This document shows positions 37,601 to 45,872 of a stretch of DNA of 64,000 bases, one piece after another. Below the pieces are notes generated by a model. It did no database searches. It was not told the DNA's origin and saw only the letters and a list, made by a program, of their open reading frames with translations. Every line of letters starts with the position of its first letter. Position 1 is the first letter of the stretch. The translations under genes were made by a program, and so were the position numbers. Source of the DNA: Pollutibacter soli (lineage in GTDB: Bacteria; Bacteroidota; Bacteroidia; Chitinophagales; Chitinophagaceae); assembly GCA_029269725.1 (NCBI GenBank), contig JARJHS010000006.1, positions 248,001 to 312,000 on the forward strand, given 5' to 3'.

Positions 37601-38247
37601 TTGATGCGTGGAAAGCGGCACATCCAAAAGGCGATGGAAATATTGGCGGCTACCAGTACCAGTTAGGTGATCTTTATTTCCAGGATGTATATGGCAATCC
37701 TGCACCGGGATCAAAAGACCGGTATAGTCTGGCACCTGATAGTTTGATCAATTCAAATGACAGAACATATCTCGGCAAAACAATTCCCGGCTACTATTAT
37801 GGATTGAATATCGGAGCTGACTGGAAAGGTTTTGACCTGAGTATTTTCTTCCAGGGTGTAGGCGATGTGCAGAAATACAATTTTGAAAGATCCGGGCTCG
37901 AAGCCATGAGCAGCGCTGCCAATCAGTGGGCGACTGTTCTAGGAAGATGGACTCCAACCAACCCCTCCAACGAAATGCCGCGTGCTATTTACGGTGATCC
38001 CGCGCAGTTCAACCGCACTTCATCACGCTATGTAGAACAGGCCGGTTACCTGAGATTGAAAAATGTGCAGATTGGATATCGTGTTCCACAGGACGTATTA
38101 ACAAGGATGAGATTTGCGAGCAACCTGAGAATCTATCTGAGTGGTGTAAATCTTTTCACTATTACAAAATACACCGGCCTCGATCCTGAAGTCAGCGGAA
38201 TACCTCCTACAAGACAATTGCTCGTTGGTATAACGCTTGGTCTCTAA
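34612..38247 (+). CDS. SusC/RagA-type TonB-linked outer-membrane receptor with STN domain
   Basis: 1211 residues. The long N-terminus before the hydrophobic signal (VMKIMIVLMFFGFMHVSAEG) is usual for this family, so I keep the first ATG. Next come a signalling STN domain (about 50-125), a carboxypeptidase-like beta-sandwich (VSGTVTDESGKPLAGATVRA), the SusC box VDEVVVVGYGTRRKKDVTGA, the plug with PLYVIDGVPI and SVLKDASAAAIYGVRASNGV, and the C-terminal beta barrel ending in QLLVGITLGL. It imports oligosaccharides across the outer membrane with TonB energy and SusD as lid. The STN domain fits signalling to the FecR protein upstream. Confidence 0.97.
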   Translation: MHFEAFCNAVFTQEPITEIRPAFSWKRIDRQTLRVMKIMIVLMFFGFMHVSAEGFSQISISEKNAPLNRVFKAIEKQSEYVFFYDNKWLQQAKTVSIKLKNASVAEVLDACFREQPLTYSIIGMTIVVKPKEELAVTATPLAEREVQTAPVSGTVTDESGKPLAGATVRAKGNTNIVTTTSESGNFTLDVPETVTALIISYVGYEDIEVKVAGSAPLRVNMHLKDSKVDEVVVVGYGTRRKKDVTGAISTVGAKDIEKSTAMTPEMALQGRAAGVFIESGGGAPGARPVVRIRGVNTFGFSEPLYVIDGVPIFEGGAGVTSGAVGDIRSPLNIFSMINPADIESISVLKDASAAAIYGVRASNGVILITTKKGRSGRAKIELNALYGVQDIPKKISTLNTQQYFSLLEEAYAANPDANTTFAQKFGPLYDKTNPSYVGNGPTYNWDKELRNKNASIQDYNAKVSGGGENTTYFFSAGYNKTESPLKANYMERYSFASNVDANITKFLSAGMNIRLVQQNALDNTQADLNTMMATIPFQPFYDPNDVTGYAPAAAGSFIPNPDYDPTKLDPGAPYLFAPGDPRLLWGTQTRFNVFGFQKLMTNNYNLTNLLGNIYVQVEPITGLKIKASVGGQKYNNLRKSWNDFDSWRFSQTPGNPYAGTDGNAKGRYGEREGKTSNINKELTVNYNRTFHDDHSIDVILSASDQFSKWSATDLSGNVNYTDPQYRQITNQPPYTQGFQNIIQEDALIGYLGRISYKYRDKYYLDATVRRDGSSRLAPGNKWETFPSFAAAWRISEEDFFPKTSFINDLKIRGGWGRLGNYQSASPYQFLSNVGLTPDYPFGSGNGNPFGNQNQGARLPNFANTTLTWEKVQTTSIGFDAILFNRAITLTAEYYSKKTYDIIQSVALPPNTGIELSADLNVASVSNKGIELVVGYNTHFGQVNFNVTGNLTTVKNRVEKLNEGTPIGGEFGRIEEGYSMFYLWGYKTGGIFQSQAEIDAWKAAHPKGDGNIGGYQYQLGDLYFQDVYGNPAPGSKDRYSLAPDSLINSNDRTYLGKTIPGYYYGLNIGADWKGFDLSIFFQGVGDVQKYNFERSGLEAMSSAANQWATVLGRWTPTNPSNEMPRAIYGDPAQFNRTSSRYVEQAGYLRLKNVQIGYRVPQDVLTRMRFASNLRIYLSGVNLFTITKYTGLDPEVSGIPPTRQLLVGITLGL

Positions 38248-38275
38248 TTACGAAAATCAATTCAATATAATTTGT

Positions 38276-39769
38276 ATGAAGCTTCTTAATTTAAAAATGT
38301 CCTGTGTTTCTGTAGTGGTGGCGTTGATGCTATCGCTGAGCTGCAACCCGGATAAACTTGATTTGCTTCCGCACGGTCCGACAGAAGCCAATTTCTTCGC
38401 TCAGGAATCTGATTTTTCAAAAGCAGTTTATGGCATATATTCCAAACTGAGTGATTTTTACTGGTACAATGCTGGTAGTTCTTTGGTACCGATGTGGTTT
38501 CTCGAAGGAGATGACATCACAACTAATGCGTCCTCAGAGCCATTTGAGGTTTTCGGTCCGATACAACCGAGCAATGGCAGTGTCAGTTATATGTACCAGA
38601 ATTTATACGTGCAGATCGCGCGTGCGAATGTGGTTCTTGAGAAAATAGCTGAGGTAAAAGATGGAATTTATACAACACCGAATCTGAAAAGTTATCATAA
38701 AGGTGAAGCGTTGTTTCTCCGCGGGCTTGCCTACTACCATCTCTGGAATTATTATGGCACAGCACCGCTCAGGAATGAACGCGTAACGTCTGCCGATCAA
38801 TTTACTCCTTCCCCGACGTCAGGTACCGAGTTACTGGACCAGGCAATTGCCGATTTTAAAGAAGCGGCGACGCTTCTTCCGCAGGCATGGGGTGATGCAG
38901 ATCGCGGAAGAGCAACAGCAAATTCTGCGAATGGAATGGTGGGGAAATCACTTGTGTTCAGGGCATCGGCAACAAAAACAACGGCTGATTATACGGAAGC
39001 ACTTGCTGCGTTTGCCAAACTCAGCGGCCTTACATTAGTTCCTGTTTTCGAAGACAATTTTGCTTTCGATACAGAAAATAATGCTGAATCACTCTTTGAA
39101 TTCCAGGCGTCTCAGCCATTCGCTTTTGATAATGTATGGTTGTCAAATGATTTTGACAATGCGATTGGATCTATGTCGATTTTCTGGGGATACTACAATA
39201 ACAACTACGCGTTGTTCGGACAGTCGCGCTGGTTTGCAACTCCGAAACTGGTAAGTGCATTCGATGCCGGCGATCCAAGAATTCCTGTTACCCTGGCTAC
39301 TGCAGATCGTACGATCAACAAATATGTGGTAAGGGATAAGTATACGCAATCTGGTGTAGCAAGCGCGAATAATCCGAGACTACTTCGTTATGCTGATGTG
39401 TTATTGCTGAAGGCTGAAGCAATTTTGCAATCAGGAGGATCAACTTCAGAGGCTATTGGATTGATCAACCAGGTAAGAGCAAGAGCCCGTGCGGGTGGCG
39501 CTGTTCCTTCAGATTTCAGTACATCAGAATCCGATAAAGCTAAAATCATGCAATGGATCATGGATGAAAGATTCAGGGAATTAGCGGGTGAGGGTCAGCG
39601 TTGGTTTGACTTAAGAAGATGGCATCTGCAGGGAATCATTACACTCAATAATGCTTTCTTCAATTCTAATGTGCCGATGGCTTTTGATGCCAGTAAACAT
39701 TTGCTGATGCCAATACCCAATTCCGAATTAGACGTAAATCCAAATATGCGACAGAACGCAGGTTATTAA
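38276..39769 (+). CDS. SusD/RagB-family glycan-binding lipoprotein
   Basis: 497 residues from the ATG at 38276, which gives a lipoprotein signal (VSVVVALMLSLSCN); the upstream in-frame ATG lies inside the end of susC and gives a poorer leader. Typical features are LDLLPHGPTEANFFAQESDF, the TPR-like helices with KGEALFLRGLAYYHLWNYYG, and the C-terminal signature IMDERFRELAGEGQRWFDLR followed by PNSELDVNPNMRQNAGY. It is the surface lid that captures glycan for the SusC partner. The start lies 28 bp after the susC stop. Confidence 0.95.
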   Translation: MKLLNLKMSCVSVVVALMLSLSCNPDKLDLLPHGPTEANFFAQESDFSKAVYGIYSKLSDFYWYNAGSSLVPMWFLEGDDITTNASSEPFEVFGPIQPSNGSVSYMYQNLYVQIARANVVLEKIAEVKDGIYTTPNLKSYHKGEALFLRGLAYYHLWNYYGTAPLRNERVTSADQFTPSPTSGTELLDQAIADFKEAATLLPQAWGDADRGRATANSANGMVGKSLVFRASATKTTADYTEALAAFAKLSGLTLVPVFEDNFAFDTENNAESLFEFQASQPFAFDNVWLSNDFDNAIGSMSIFWGYYNNNYALFGQSRWFATPKLVSAFDAGDPRIPVTLATADRTINKYVVRDKYTQSGVASANNPRLLRYADVLLLKAEAILQSGGSTSEAIGLINQVRARARAGGAVPSDFSTSESDKAKIMQWIMDERFRELAGEGQRWFDLRRWHLQGIITLNNAFFNSNVPMAFDASKHLLMPIPNSELDVNPNMRQNAGY

Positions 39770-39838
39770 GGTTGCACGTTTAACGTGTAACGTTTTATCG
39801 TCGAACGTTTTCATACCAGTTAGAGTTCGGTTAAGATC

Positions 39839-39865
39839 AAAGACCTCCTTCGGGGGTCTTTTTTA
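39839..39865 (+). terminator. Terminator hairpin after the susD-type gene
   Basis: AAAGACCTCC, loop TTC, GGGGGTCTTT followed by TTTA form a short GC-rich stem with a T tract. It lies between the SusD and GH30 genes (14 bp before the GH30 start), so the glycosidase may be expressed through read-through or its own promoter. Confidence 0.7.
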
Positions 39866-39879
39866 AATCATCAAATGAT

Positions 39880-41565
39880 ATGATTGAAAATATAAAATAT
39901 GATGTAATGATATGCTGCCTTCTCATCATGTTGGTTTCCTGCAATAAATCATCCGCTGAAAACAAAACCAATACGAAACCACAGGTAAGCCTGACCGCAG
40001 AAATGACAAGCGCTTCACCGGTAACTTACCGGTTCACGGCAACGGCCAGCGACGCAGATAGTGATCCGCTGGAGTACAATTGGAATTTCGGCGAAGGCAC
40101 GACGAAAAAAGGTGGGCCCGATGAAACATTCAGTTATCCGTTGGCGGACATATATCAGGTGAAATTATCCGTTAGTGACAAAGTTAACAGTCCTGTTGAA
40201 GTCAGTGTACAGGTAAATACAAGGGCCGTAGAAATCTCCATTGATAAGAATACAAAGTACCAGACCATGGATGGTTTTGGTGGTTTTGGAGCAAAAGATG
40301 TGTATTGGAGCAGTGGTCCGTTTACGAGTGCGGCATTTGTAAACGATCTGATCAATGATCTTGGTCTGACGATTCTGAGAGATGATATTCCTACCAATTT
40401 TGAGATCGTTAATGACAATGATGATCCCAATGTAACTGATCTTACGAAATACAATATCAACGCTTCGAGTCCGGGCAATGATGGAAAACTAGCTGATCAT
40501 CTTCAGTATTTAAAAGATATGCAAGCGGCAGGTTTGAATAAGATGGTTGCTTCCGTGTGGAGCGGACCGGCCTGGATGAAAACGAACGGAAAGATTAATA
40601 ACGGTACAACGCAGAATTCGGCACCGAACTATAATCCAAGTCCGACCGCCGCTGACAATCAACTGCGGGTAGATATGTATGAAGAATTTGCAGAGATGTG
40701 TGTTGCTTATATCCGAATCATCAAACAGGAAACGGGCATTGATGTATATGCACTGAGTATTCAGAATGAACCTCGCTTCTCGCAATACTATGCCTCTACT
40801 GTCTACAATGGAAATGCACTGCGTGATTTGTTGAAAGTGGTAGGAAGAAGATTTAAAAAAGAAAACATCAGCACAAAACTATTCCTCCCTGAAGACATTG
40901 GTTATCTCGATGGAGTGTCTGGAATGATACAACCGACATTGAATGATGATGAAGCGAGAGGATATGCAGATATCATTGCAGTACATGGTTATGAGCTCGA
41001 TGGATACACCGCCAACAGTCCTGAAGCACAAACCTGGCAAACTATGTACAGCTGGGGCGCGAAATATGGGAAGCCCTTGTGGATGACTGAAACTTCCGGA
41101 TACAAAAACGACTGGAGTGGTGCGATGGCACTCGCAAAGGCCATGTACACCGCGATCAAGTTCGGCAATAGTTCTGCGTGGTTGTATTGGTCCTTGAGTA
41201 CATCGAAACTGGATGAATATTGTTTGATGAGCAGCGCTGGTGAAAAAAGCAAAAGATATTTTGTATCGAAGAATTTCTACAAATATGTTCGTCCGGGTGC
41301 GGTTCGGATAAAAGCTGATATTTCCGAAACGGAAAAACTTTACACACTTGCTTTTACCGATCCTTCAGATCAATCGACTACGATCGTTTTGATAAATGAT
41401 ACGGAGGCAAGTAAGGCAGTGCAATTATCCGGTGCCGGTTTACCCGCGTCCTTAAAAAAAATTACCAGTTCAGCAACGGATAATTGTAAGGAAGATGATG
41501 ATATAGAATCAGGAAAAGCATTTGTGGTGAAGGCGAATAGTGTGGTGACGTTGAAAGGGAAATGA
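39880..41565 (+). CDS. GH30-family glycoside hydrolase lipoprotein with PKD-like domain
   Basis: 561 residues with a short lipoprotein signal (MICCLLIMLVSCNK). Residues of about 30-115 form a PKD-like beta-sandwich (ATASDADSDPLEYNWNFGEG). The catalytic barrel opens with KYQTMDGFGGFGAKDVYWSS. The acid/base Glu is in YALSIQNEP (about residue 297) and the nucleophile Glu in LWMTETSG (about 404), the clan GH-A spacing seen in GH30. A C-terminal beta domain ends the protein. Family members cleave xylan, beta-1,6-glucan and related beta-glycans; the short SIQNEP context does not decide which. It is the only enzyme of this SusC/SusD locus within view and probably acts at the cell surface. Confidence 0.88.
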   Translation: MIENIKYDVMICCLLIMLVSCNKSSAENKTNTKPQVSLTAEMTSASPVTYRFTATASDADSDPLEYNWNFGEGTTKKGGPDETFSYPLADIYQVKLSVSDKVNSPVEVSVQVNTRAVEISIDKNTKYQTMDGFGGFGAKDVYWSSGPFTSAAFVNDLINDLGLTILRDDIPTNFEIVNDNDDPNVTDLTKYNINASSPGNDGKLADHLQYLKDMQAAGLNKMVASVWSGPAWMKTNGKINNGTTQNSAPNYNPSPTAADNQLRVDMYEEFAEMCVAYIRIIKQETGIDVYALSIQNEPRFSQYYASTVYNGNALRDLLKVVGRRFKKENISTKLFLPEDIGYLDGVSGMIQPTLNDDEARGYADIIAVHGYELDGYTANSPEAQTWQTMYSWGAKYGKPLWMTETSGYKNDWSGAMALAKAMYTAIKFGNSSAWLYWSLSTSKLDEYCLMSSAGEKSKRYFVSKNFYKYVRPGAVRIKADISETEKLYTLAFTDPSDQSTTIVLINDTEASKAVQLSGAGLPASLKKITSSATDNCKEDDDIESGKAFVVKANSVVTLKGK

Positions 41566-41566
41566 C

Positions 41567-41930
41567 AACCTGGGAGGTCTTAGACCTCCCAGGTTTATAA
41601 ACCTCCCAGGTTTATAAAACCTGCCAGGTTTAAAAAACCTTCTAGGTCTTAAACCTCGAAGGTTTTAAATCGAGGTCTTTTACCCCAACCTGGGAGGTCT
41701 TAGACCTCCTAGGTTTATAAAACCTGCCAGGTTTAAAAAACCTTCTAGGTCTTAAACCTCGAAGGTTTTACTTTCGAGGTCTTATGCCCCAACCTGGGAG
41801 GTCTTAAACCTCCTAGGTTTATAAAACCTGCCAGGTTTAAAAAACCTTCTAGGTCTTAAACCTCGAAGGTTTTACTTTCGAGGTCTTATGCTCCAACCAA
41901 GTAGGTCGAAGACCTCCTAAAAACTCACCA
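41567..41930. repeat. Tandem array of the AACCTGGGAGGT multi-hairpin repeat
   Basis: Units begin with AACC at 41567, 41687, 41791 and 41895. The second and third are exactly 104 bp each and nearly identical; the first is 120 bp because of an extra ACCTCCCAGGTTTATAA segment; the last is a decayed 36-bp stub. Each full unit contains four to five inverted half-sites: AACCTGGGAGGT/ACCTCC(C/T)AGGTT, AAACCTGCCAGGTTT, AACCTTCTAGGTCTT and AACCTCGAAGGTTTT. It starts 1 bp after the GH30 stop codon and ends just before the next gene. Confidence 0.9.
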
Positions 41931-41942
41931 AATTTTTCTGAC

Positions 41943-42377
41943 ATGAAAAATCTGCTAATAACACTTGTAATTTTATCACCTTTAATGTTAAAATCTCAGC
42001 CTAAAAAAATGATCACAGAATCATTTCTTCAGTCCTTTGCTGATGCCTTCAATGCGCATGACTCAAAGGCAATCATGGCGCACATGACTGAAGATTGTAT
42101 TTTCCAGGCTTCAGCCGGCCCCGATACCGACGGTGAAAAATTCTCCGGCCAATATGCAGTAAAGATGGCATTTGAAAAAGTGTTTGAAACTTTCAAAGAT
42201 GCGCGCTGGAATAACCCGCAACATTTTATTGCTGGTGACCGGGGATTTTCTGAATGGACTTTCACCGGAACCCGGGCGGACGGTGTCAAAGTGGAAGTCA
42301 CCGGCTGTGACCTGTTTACTTTCCGTGATGGGAAAATTGCTATAAAAAATTCGTACCGGAAAAGTCGCACGAATTAG
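41943..42377 (+). CDS. SnoaL/NTF2-like small protein
   Basis: 144 residues. A hydrophobic N-terminus (MKNLLITLVILSPLMLKSQP) looks like a signal peptide. The rest is an NTF2-like cone fold: FLQSFADAFNAHDSKAIMAH, MTEDCIFQASAGPDTDGEKF, then SEWTFTGTRADGVKVEVTGC and DLFTFRDGKIAIKNSYRK. Such domains bind small hydrophobic ligands or act as isomerases or hydrolases; no specific reaction can be read here. It lies downstream of the hairpin array and is flanked on its other side by further repeat blocks. Confidence 0.82.
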   Translation: MKNLLITLVILSPLMLKSQPKKMITESFLQSFADAFNAHDSKAIMAHMTEDCIFQASAGPDTDGEKFSGQYAVKMAFEKVFETFKDARWNNPQHFIAGDRGFSEWTFTGTRADGVKVEVTGCDLFTFRDGKIAIKNSYRKSRTN

Positions 42378-42489
42378 GGTTGCCGCTTGATTTTCCCGGA
42401 AATAATTTAGAAAACGATTGCAGGATTATTTGGGATTATCAGGCTGAAAAGTGCTTGGGTGTCTTTTCATAGAATGAGTTGCGACCTAA

Positions 42490-42570
42490 CACCTTGCAGG
42501 TTTTAGACCTGGTAGGTATTTCAAACCTGGAAGGTTTTTAAACCTGAGAGGTCTTAAACCTCCCAGGTTG
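42490..42570. repeat. Multi-hairpin repeat, fifth block
   Basis: Units ACCTTGCAGGTTT, AGACCTGGTAGGT, AAACCTGGAAGGTTT and AACCTGAGAGGTCTTAAACC with ACCTCCCAGGTT. Same family as at 28475 and 41567. It is in the gap between the NTF2-like gene and the RND pump gene. Confidence 0.75.
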
Positions 42571-42691
42571 GGGGTGGAAATTGCGGGGGAGTATACAAAT
42601 ATTTAAGGTTCGCATAAAATGAAAGAATACTTACCGATAACCGCTGAACCAAGGCTGATTTCTACCAATTTTGATACAACCTTGCTACCTG

Positions 42692-42756
42692 AAACCTCGC
42701 AGGTCTGAGACCTGCGAGGTCTTTAAACCTGGCAGGTCTTAGACCTCCCAGGTTGT
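42692..42756. repeat. Multi-hairpin repeat, sixth block, abutting the RND pump stop
   Basis: AAACCTCGCAGGTCT/AGACCTGCGAGGTCTTT and AAACCTGGCAGGTCTTAGAC with ACCTCCCAGGTT run right up to the pump gene's stop codon. In this position the hairpins would form at the end of the efflux operon transcript and could end it. Confidence 0.75.
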
Positions 42757-45700
42757 CATGCAGCCGCAATCTTCGGAGGCATCAGTTTATAAATCACCGG
42801 CGTAACTACCCTCGACAATAATGTCGAACTAATCAGTCCGCCGATCATCACTATCGCCAATGGTGACACCAACGGATTACTTGATAATGCGATTGGCATC
42901 AACCCGCCGATAGCGGTAAATGTCGTCAGGATAATCGGCAGGAACCTAGCTTCGCCAGCTTTCTCAATAGCTTCGATTAACCCCATACCCTCCGCCCGCA
43001 ACTGATTCGTGAAATCCACCAGCAATATCGTATTCTTAACTTCAATTCCCGCAAGAGCTACGATACCGATGGTCGCTACAAACGACATCGAATTTCCTGT
43101 GACCAGTAAAGCCAGCACCGCACCCACAATGCCCAAAGGAATAACCGACAAAACGATCAATGTGCTTTTAAAAGTTTTGAATTGAAGTACCAATACCGCG
43201 ATAAACAGGAATGCAGTCATCATCACAATACTTCCGAAACCAGCGAAGGACTGATTCCGGCCTTCCAGCTCACCACCCATTTCATAATTATACCCTGCAG
43301 GTAAATTCATCTTATCCATCTTTTCAATCACCGCGTTGTTTATTTTATCGTTCAGATAGCCTTTACGAACAAACGAAGTGACAGATACCGTTCTGACCTT
43401 GTTAAAATGATTAATGCTGAGCGGCGAAGTTTCCAAACGCATTTCTGCCAACTGTGCAAGCGGAACAGCCTTACCCTGGTTGCTGTTCACAAAAAGGTTA
43501 TTGAATATTTCCAGGCCCGGATAAGAAGCGCCGGGAGTAGTAAGCATAATCGTATAGTCGTCACCGTCAGCATCCGGATTCGTGAAAGTGCCTATGGGCA
43601 TACCAGCCACCGCCATGCGAACAGCTCTTCCGATATTTATTGTAGGAACACCCAGCGATTGTGCTTTTTCTTTATTGATATTAACCCGGATATCTGATTT
43701 CAGATTTTTCACAGGATTGTTTACATACAGAGTTCCGTCAGTCGATTTCAGCAATTGTTCCACCCTTGATGCAATATTCCGCAGACTGTCGAGGTTATCA
43801 CCCATGATACGAACTTCCACAGGAGAAATCATGGGTTGTCCCTGCTCAAAATTCCGCACTTCCACTTTTGCGCCGGGATAAGGCGTCCATTTCTGACGCA
43901 GCATTTCGATCACTTCCAGTTTGCGTTTCGGATTGGTTTCAGGTTTGAGCTGAACAAAAATCTGCGCAAAATCTGAACGTTCGTTCTGTTGATTCACATT
44001 GTAATAAATGCGTGGATTTCCCTTTCCGGTATTGGATGCATAGTACTGAACTTCGGGCACCTGCTTCAGATCGCATTCAATCTGTCGGGTGATGGTATCA
44101 CTATAATAAATATTGGATTGCAAAGGAGTTGAAATATCAATCAAAAACTGTGGCTTTTCCGAAGATGGAAAAAGACTGAAGCCAATGACTGGTATGAGTT
44201 GCAGAGAAGCGATAAAAATCACTCCAGCAACAATCACTGTCACTACCGGATAATGCAACGCTTTATCGAGCAACTTCGAATAACTTCCATGAATTATTTT
44301 CTGCAAACCGCGAAGAAAGATATTTCCCTCTGCATTCGCATGCGGCTTCAATATTATACTTGAAAGAAAAGGCACCACAGTCAATGCTACTATCATCGAT
44401 GCAAAAACGGTCGACATAACGGCAACGGGCAGGCTACGAATAAAATCACCTGATGATTCCGGCAGGAATGCTATCGGCAGGAATGCAATAATCAACGTGG
44501 CAGTACAACCCAATACGGCTTTTCCGATCTGGTTGGTCGCTTTTAAAGTAGCTTCCATCCGGGAATGACCCTCGCGCATCCAACGCTCGATATTTTCCAC
44601 TACCACAATGCTATCATCCACCAGCAAACCGAGTGCTACCACAAATCCAACGATGCTCAACTGGTTCAAACTATATCCGAAGAGATTGACCAACATCACA
44701 CCGATCGCCAATGACAGCGGTATGGAGATCATAACCACAATGGAAGCGCGCGTACCCAGCGGCAGTAAGGTCAGCATCACGAGTGCGATCGCAATAAGGA
44801 AATCTTTCCCCAGCCCGGACAACCGCCGATTCACATTATCCGCCTGATCAAAATTCAAAACGAGATCAATATTCGAAGGCAGTGTTTTTTTGAATTTTTG
44901 AATTTCAGGAAGGTATTGTTTCTGAATATTGGAAATGTTCTCACCGTTTTTCATGGCTGCGATCACAAATATGGTGCGATGTCCATTCAATCGTGTGATA
45001 TGTTTCTCCTGGGTAAAATCGAAATATACATTGGCGACATCTTTCAGGAAAACATTTTTACCTTCCGCGCTGTACACAATGGTATTCCTGATTTCATCGA
45101 TATTCTGATAATTGCCATTGGTTTTTACATTGAAGGATTTATTTCCTTCACTGATATTTCCTCCGGGGATATTTGCGATCTCACTTTGTAATGCACCGGC
45201 GATAACACTCACGGGCAAACGTAAATTCGCAGCTTTATCGGGCTGAAGATCAACCCGGATGATTTGCTCCGGCAATCCCTGGATCTCCACGTTCTTAAGA
45301 GCCGGTACTTTCTCCAGCACATCCTGCAAATCCTCTGCAGCTTTTTTCATTTTATCCCGGGATGCATTTTCTGACACCAACGAAATCTGCAGAATATTTA
45401 CATTCGAGGGGTCAATTTTCTGTACTTCGATGCTATGAATGTCCTGCGGCAACTGAGGACGAAGAGCGTTGGTTTCTCTCACGAGTTCCTGGTATTTATC
45501 GTCCACATCGCTGTCGTATTTATATTCCACCAGTAACACTGCGAGACCATCATGCACATTGGTTTTGATCCGCTTGATATTATCGAGTCCATAAAATTTT
45601 TGCTCCAGCGGTTTCACCACCAGCTCTTCCATATCTTTCGGACTGGTACCAGGATATACAACCACTACGGGAAATCCGGGAGACTCCAGCGCCGGGTCCT

Positions 45701-45806
45701 CTGAACGCGGCATATTGAGAATAGTGGAAACACCCAGGGCTATGACCATCAAAACCATGATGAGCGTGAACTGGTAATTTTTGATGGCGTATTCGGAGAT
45801 TTTCAT
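42756..45806 (-). CDS. RND-type efflux pump permease
   Basis: 1016 residues. The first membrane helix is YQFTLIMVLMVIALGVSTIL; the proton-relay motif GLLVDDSIVVVENIERWMRE lies in the fourth helix with the Asp pair; a second six-helix bundle begins near residue 840 (GSIVMMTAFLFIAVLVLQFK, then GIVALAGIEVKNTILLVDFT). It is the inner-membrane trimeric proton antiporter of the AcrB/MdtB superfamily and pairs with the adaptor and TolC proteins encoded just upstream in the same operon. Substrate not predictable; the TetR control suggests a small-molecule or drug-type ligand. Confidence 0.96.
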   Translation of the reverse strand: MKISEYAIKNYQFTLIMVLMVIALGVSTILNMPRSEDPALESPGFPVVVVYPGTSPKDMEELVVKPLEQKFYGLDNIKRIKTNVHDGLAVLLVEYKYDSDVDDKYQELVRETNALRPQLPQDIHSIEVQKIDPSNVNILQISLVSENASRDKMKKAAEDLQDVLEKVPALKNVEIQGLPEQIIRVDLQPDKAANLRLPVSVIAGALQSEIANIPGGNISEGNKSFNVKTNGNYQNIDEIRNTIVYSAEGKNVFLKDVANVYFDFTQEKHITRLNGHRTIFVIAAMKNGENISNIQKQYLPEIQKFKKTLPSNIDLVLNFDQADNVNRRLSGLGKDFLIAIALVMLTLLPLGTRASIVVMISIPLSLAIGVMLVNLFGYSLNQLSIVGFVVALGLLVDDSIVVVENIERWMREGHSRMEATLKATNQIGKAVLGCTATLIIAFLPIAFLPESSGDFIRSLPVAVMSTVFASMIVALTVVPFLSSIILKPHANAEGNIFLRGLQKIIHGSYSKLLDKALHYPVVTVIVAGVIFIASLQLIPVIGFSLFPSSEKPQFLIDISTPLQSNIYYSDTITRQIECDLKQVPEVQYYASNTGKGNPRIYYNVNQQNERSDFAQIFVQLKPETNPKRKLEVIEMLRQKWTPYPGAKVEVRNFEQGQPMISPVEVRIMGDNLDSLRNIASRVEQLLKSTDGTLYVNNPVKNLKSDIRVNINKEKAQSLGVPTINIGRAVRMAVAGMPIGTFTNPDADGDDYTIMLTTPGASYPGLEIFNNLFVNSNQGKAVPLAQLAEMRLETSPLSINHFNKVRTVSVTSFVRKGYLNDKINNAVIEKMDKMNLPAGYNYEMGGELEGRNQSFAGFGSIVMMTAFLFIAVLVLQFKTFKSTLIVLSVIPLGIVGAVLALLVTGNSMSFVATIGIVALAGIEVKNTILLVDFTNQLRAEGMGLIEAIEKAGEARFLPIILTTFTAIGGLMPIALSSNPLVSPLAIVMIGGLISSTLLSRVVTPVIYKLMPPKIAAA

Positions 45807-45872
45807 TTCAATAAATTTGAATGCGTTTGAAAAGCAGAAGAGAAAATTTGTTTCAATAGGAACAACAGATCA

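Noticed and set aside
41567-41930. Possible CRISPR array in the tandem repeats
   Set aside because: Units are 104 bp, almost identical throughout with no unique spacers, made of internal hairpins, and no cas genes are near.
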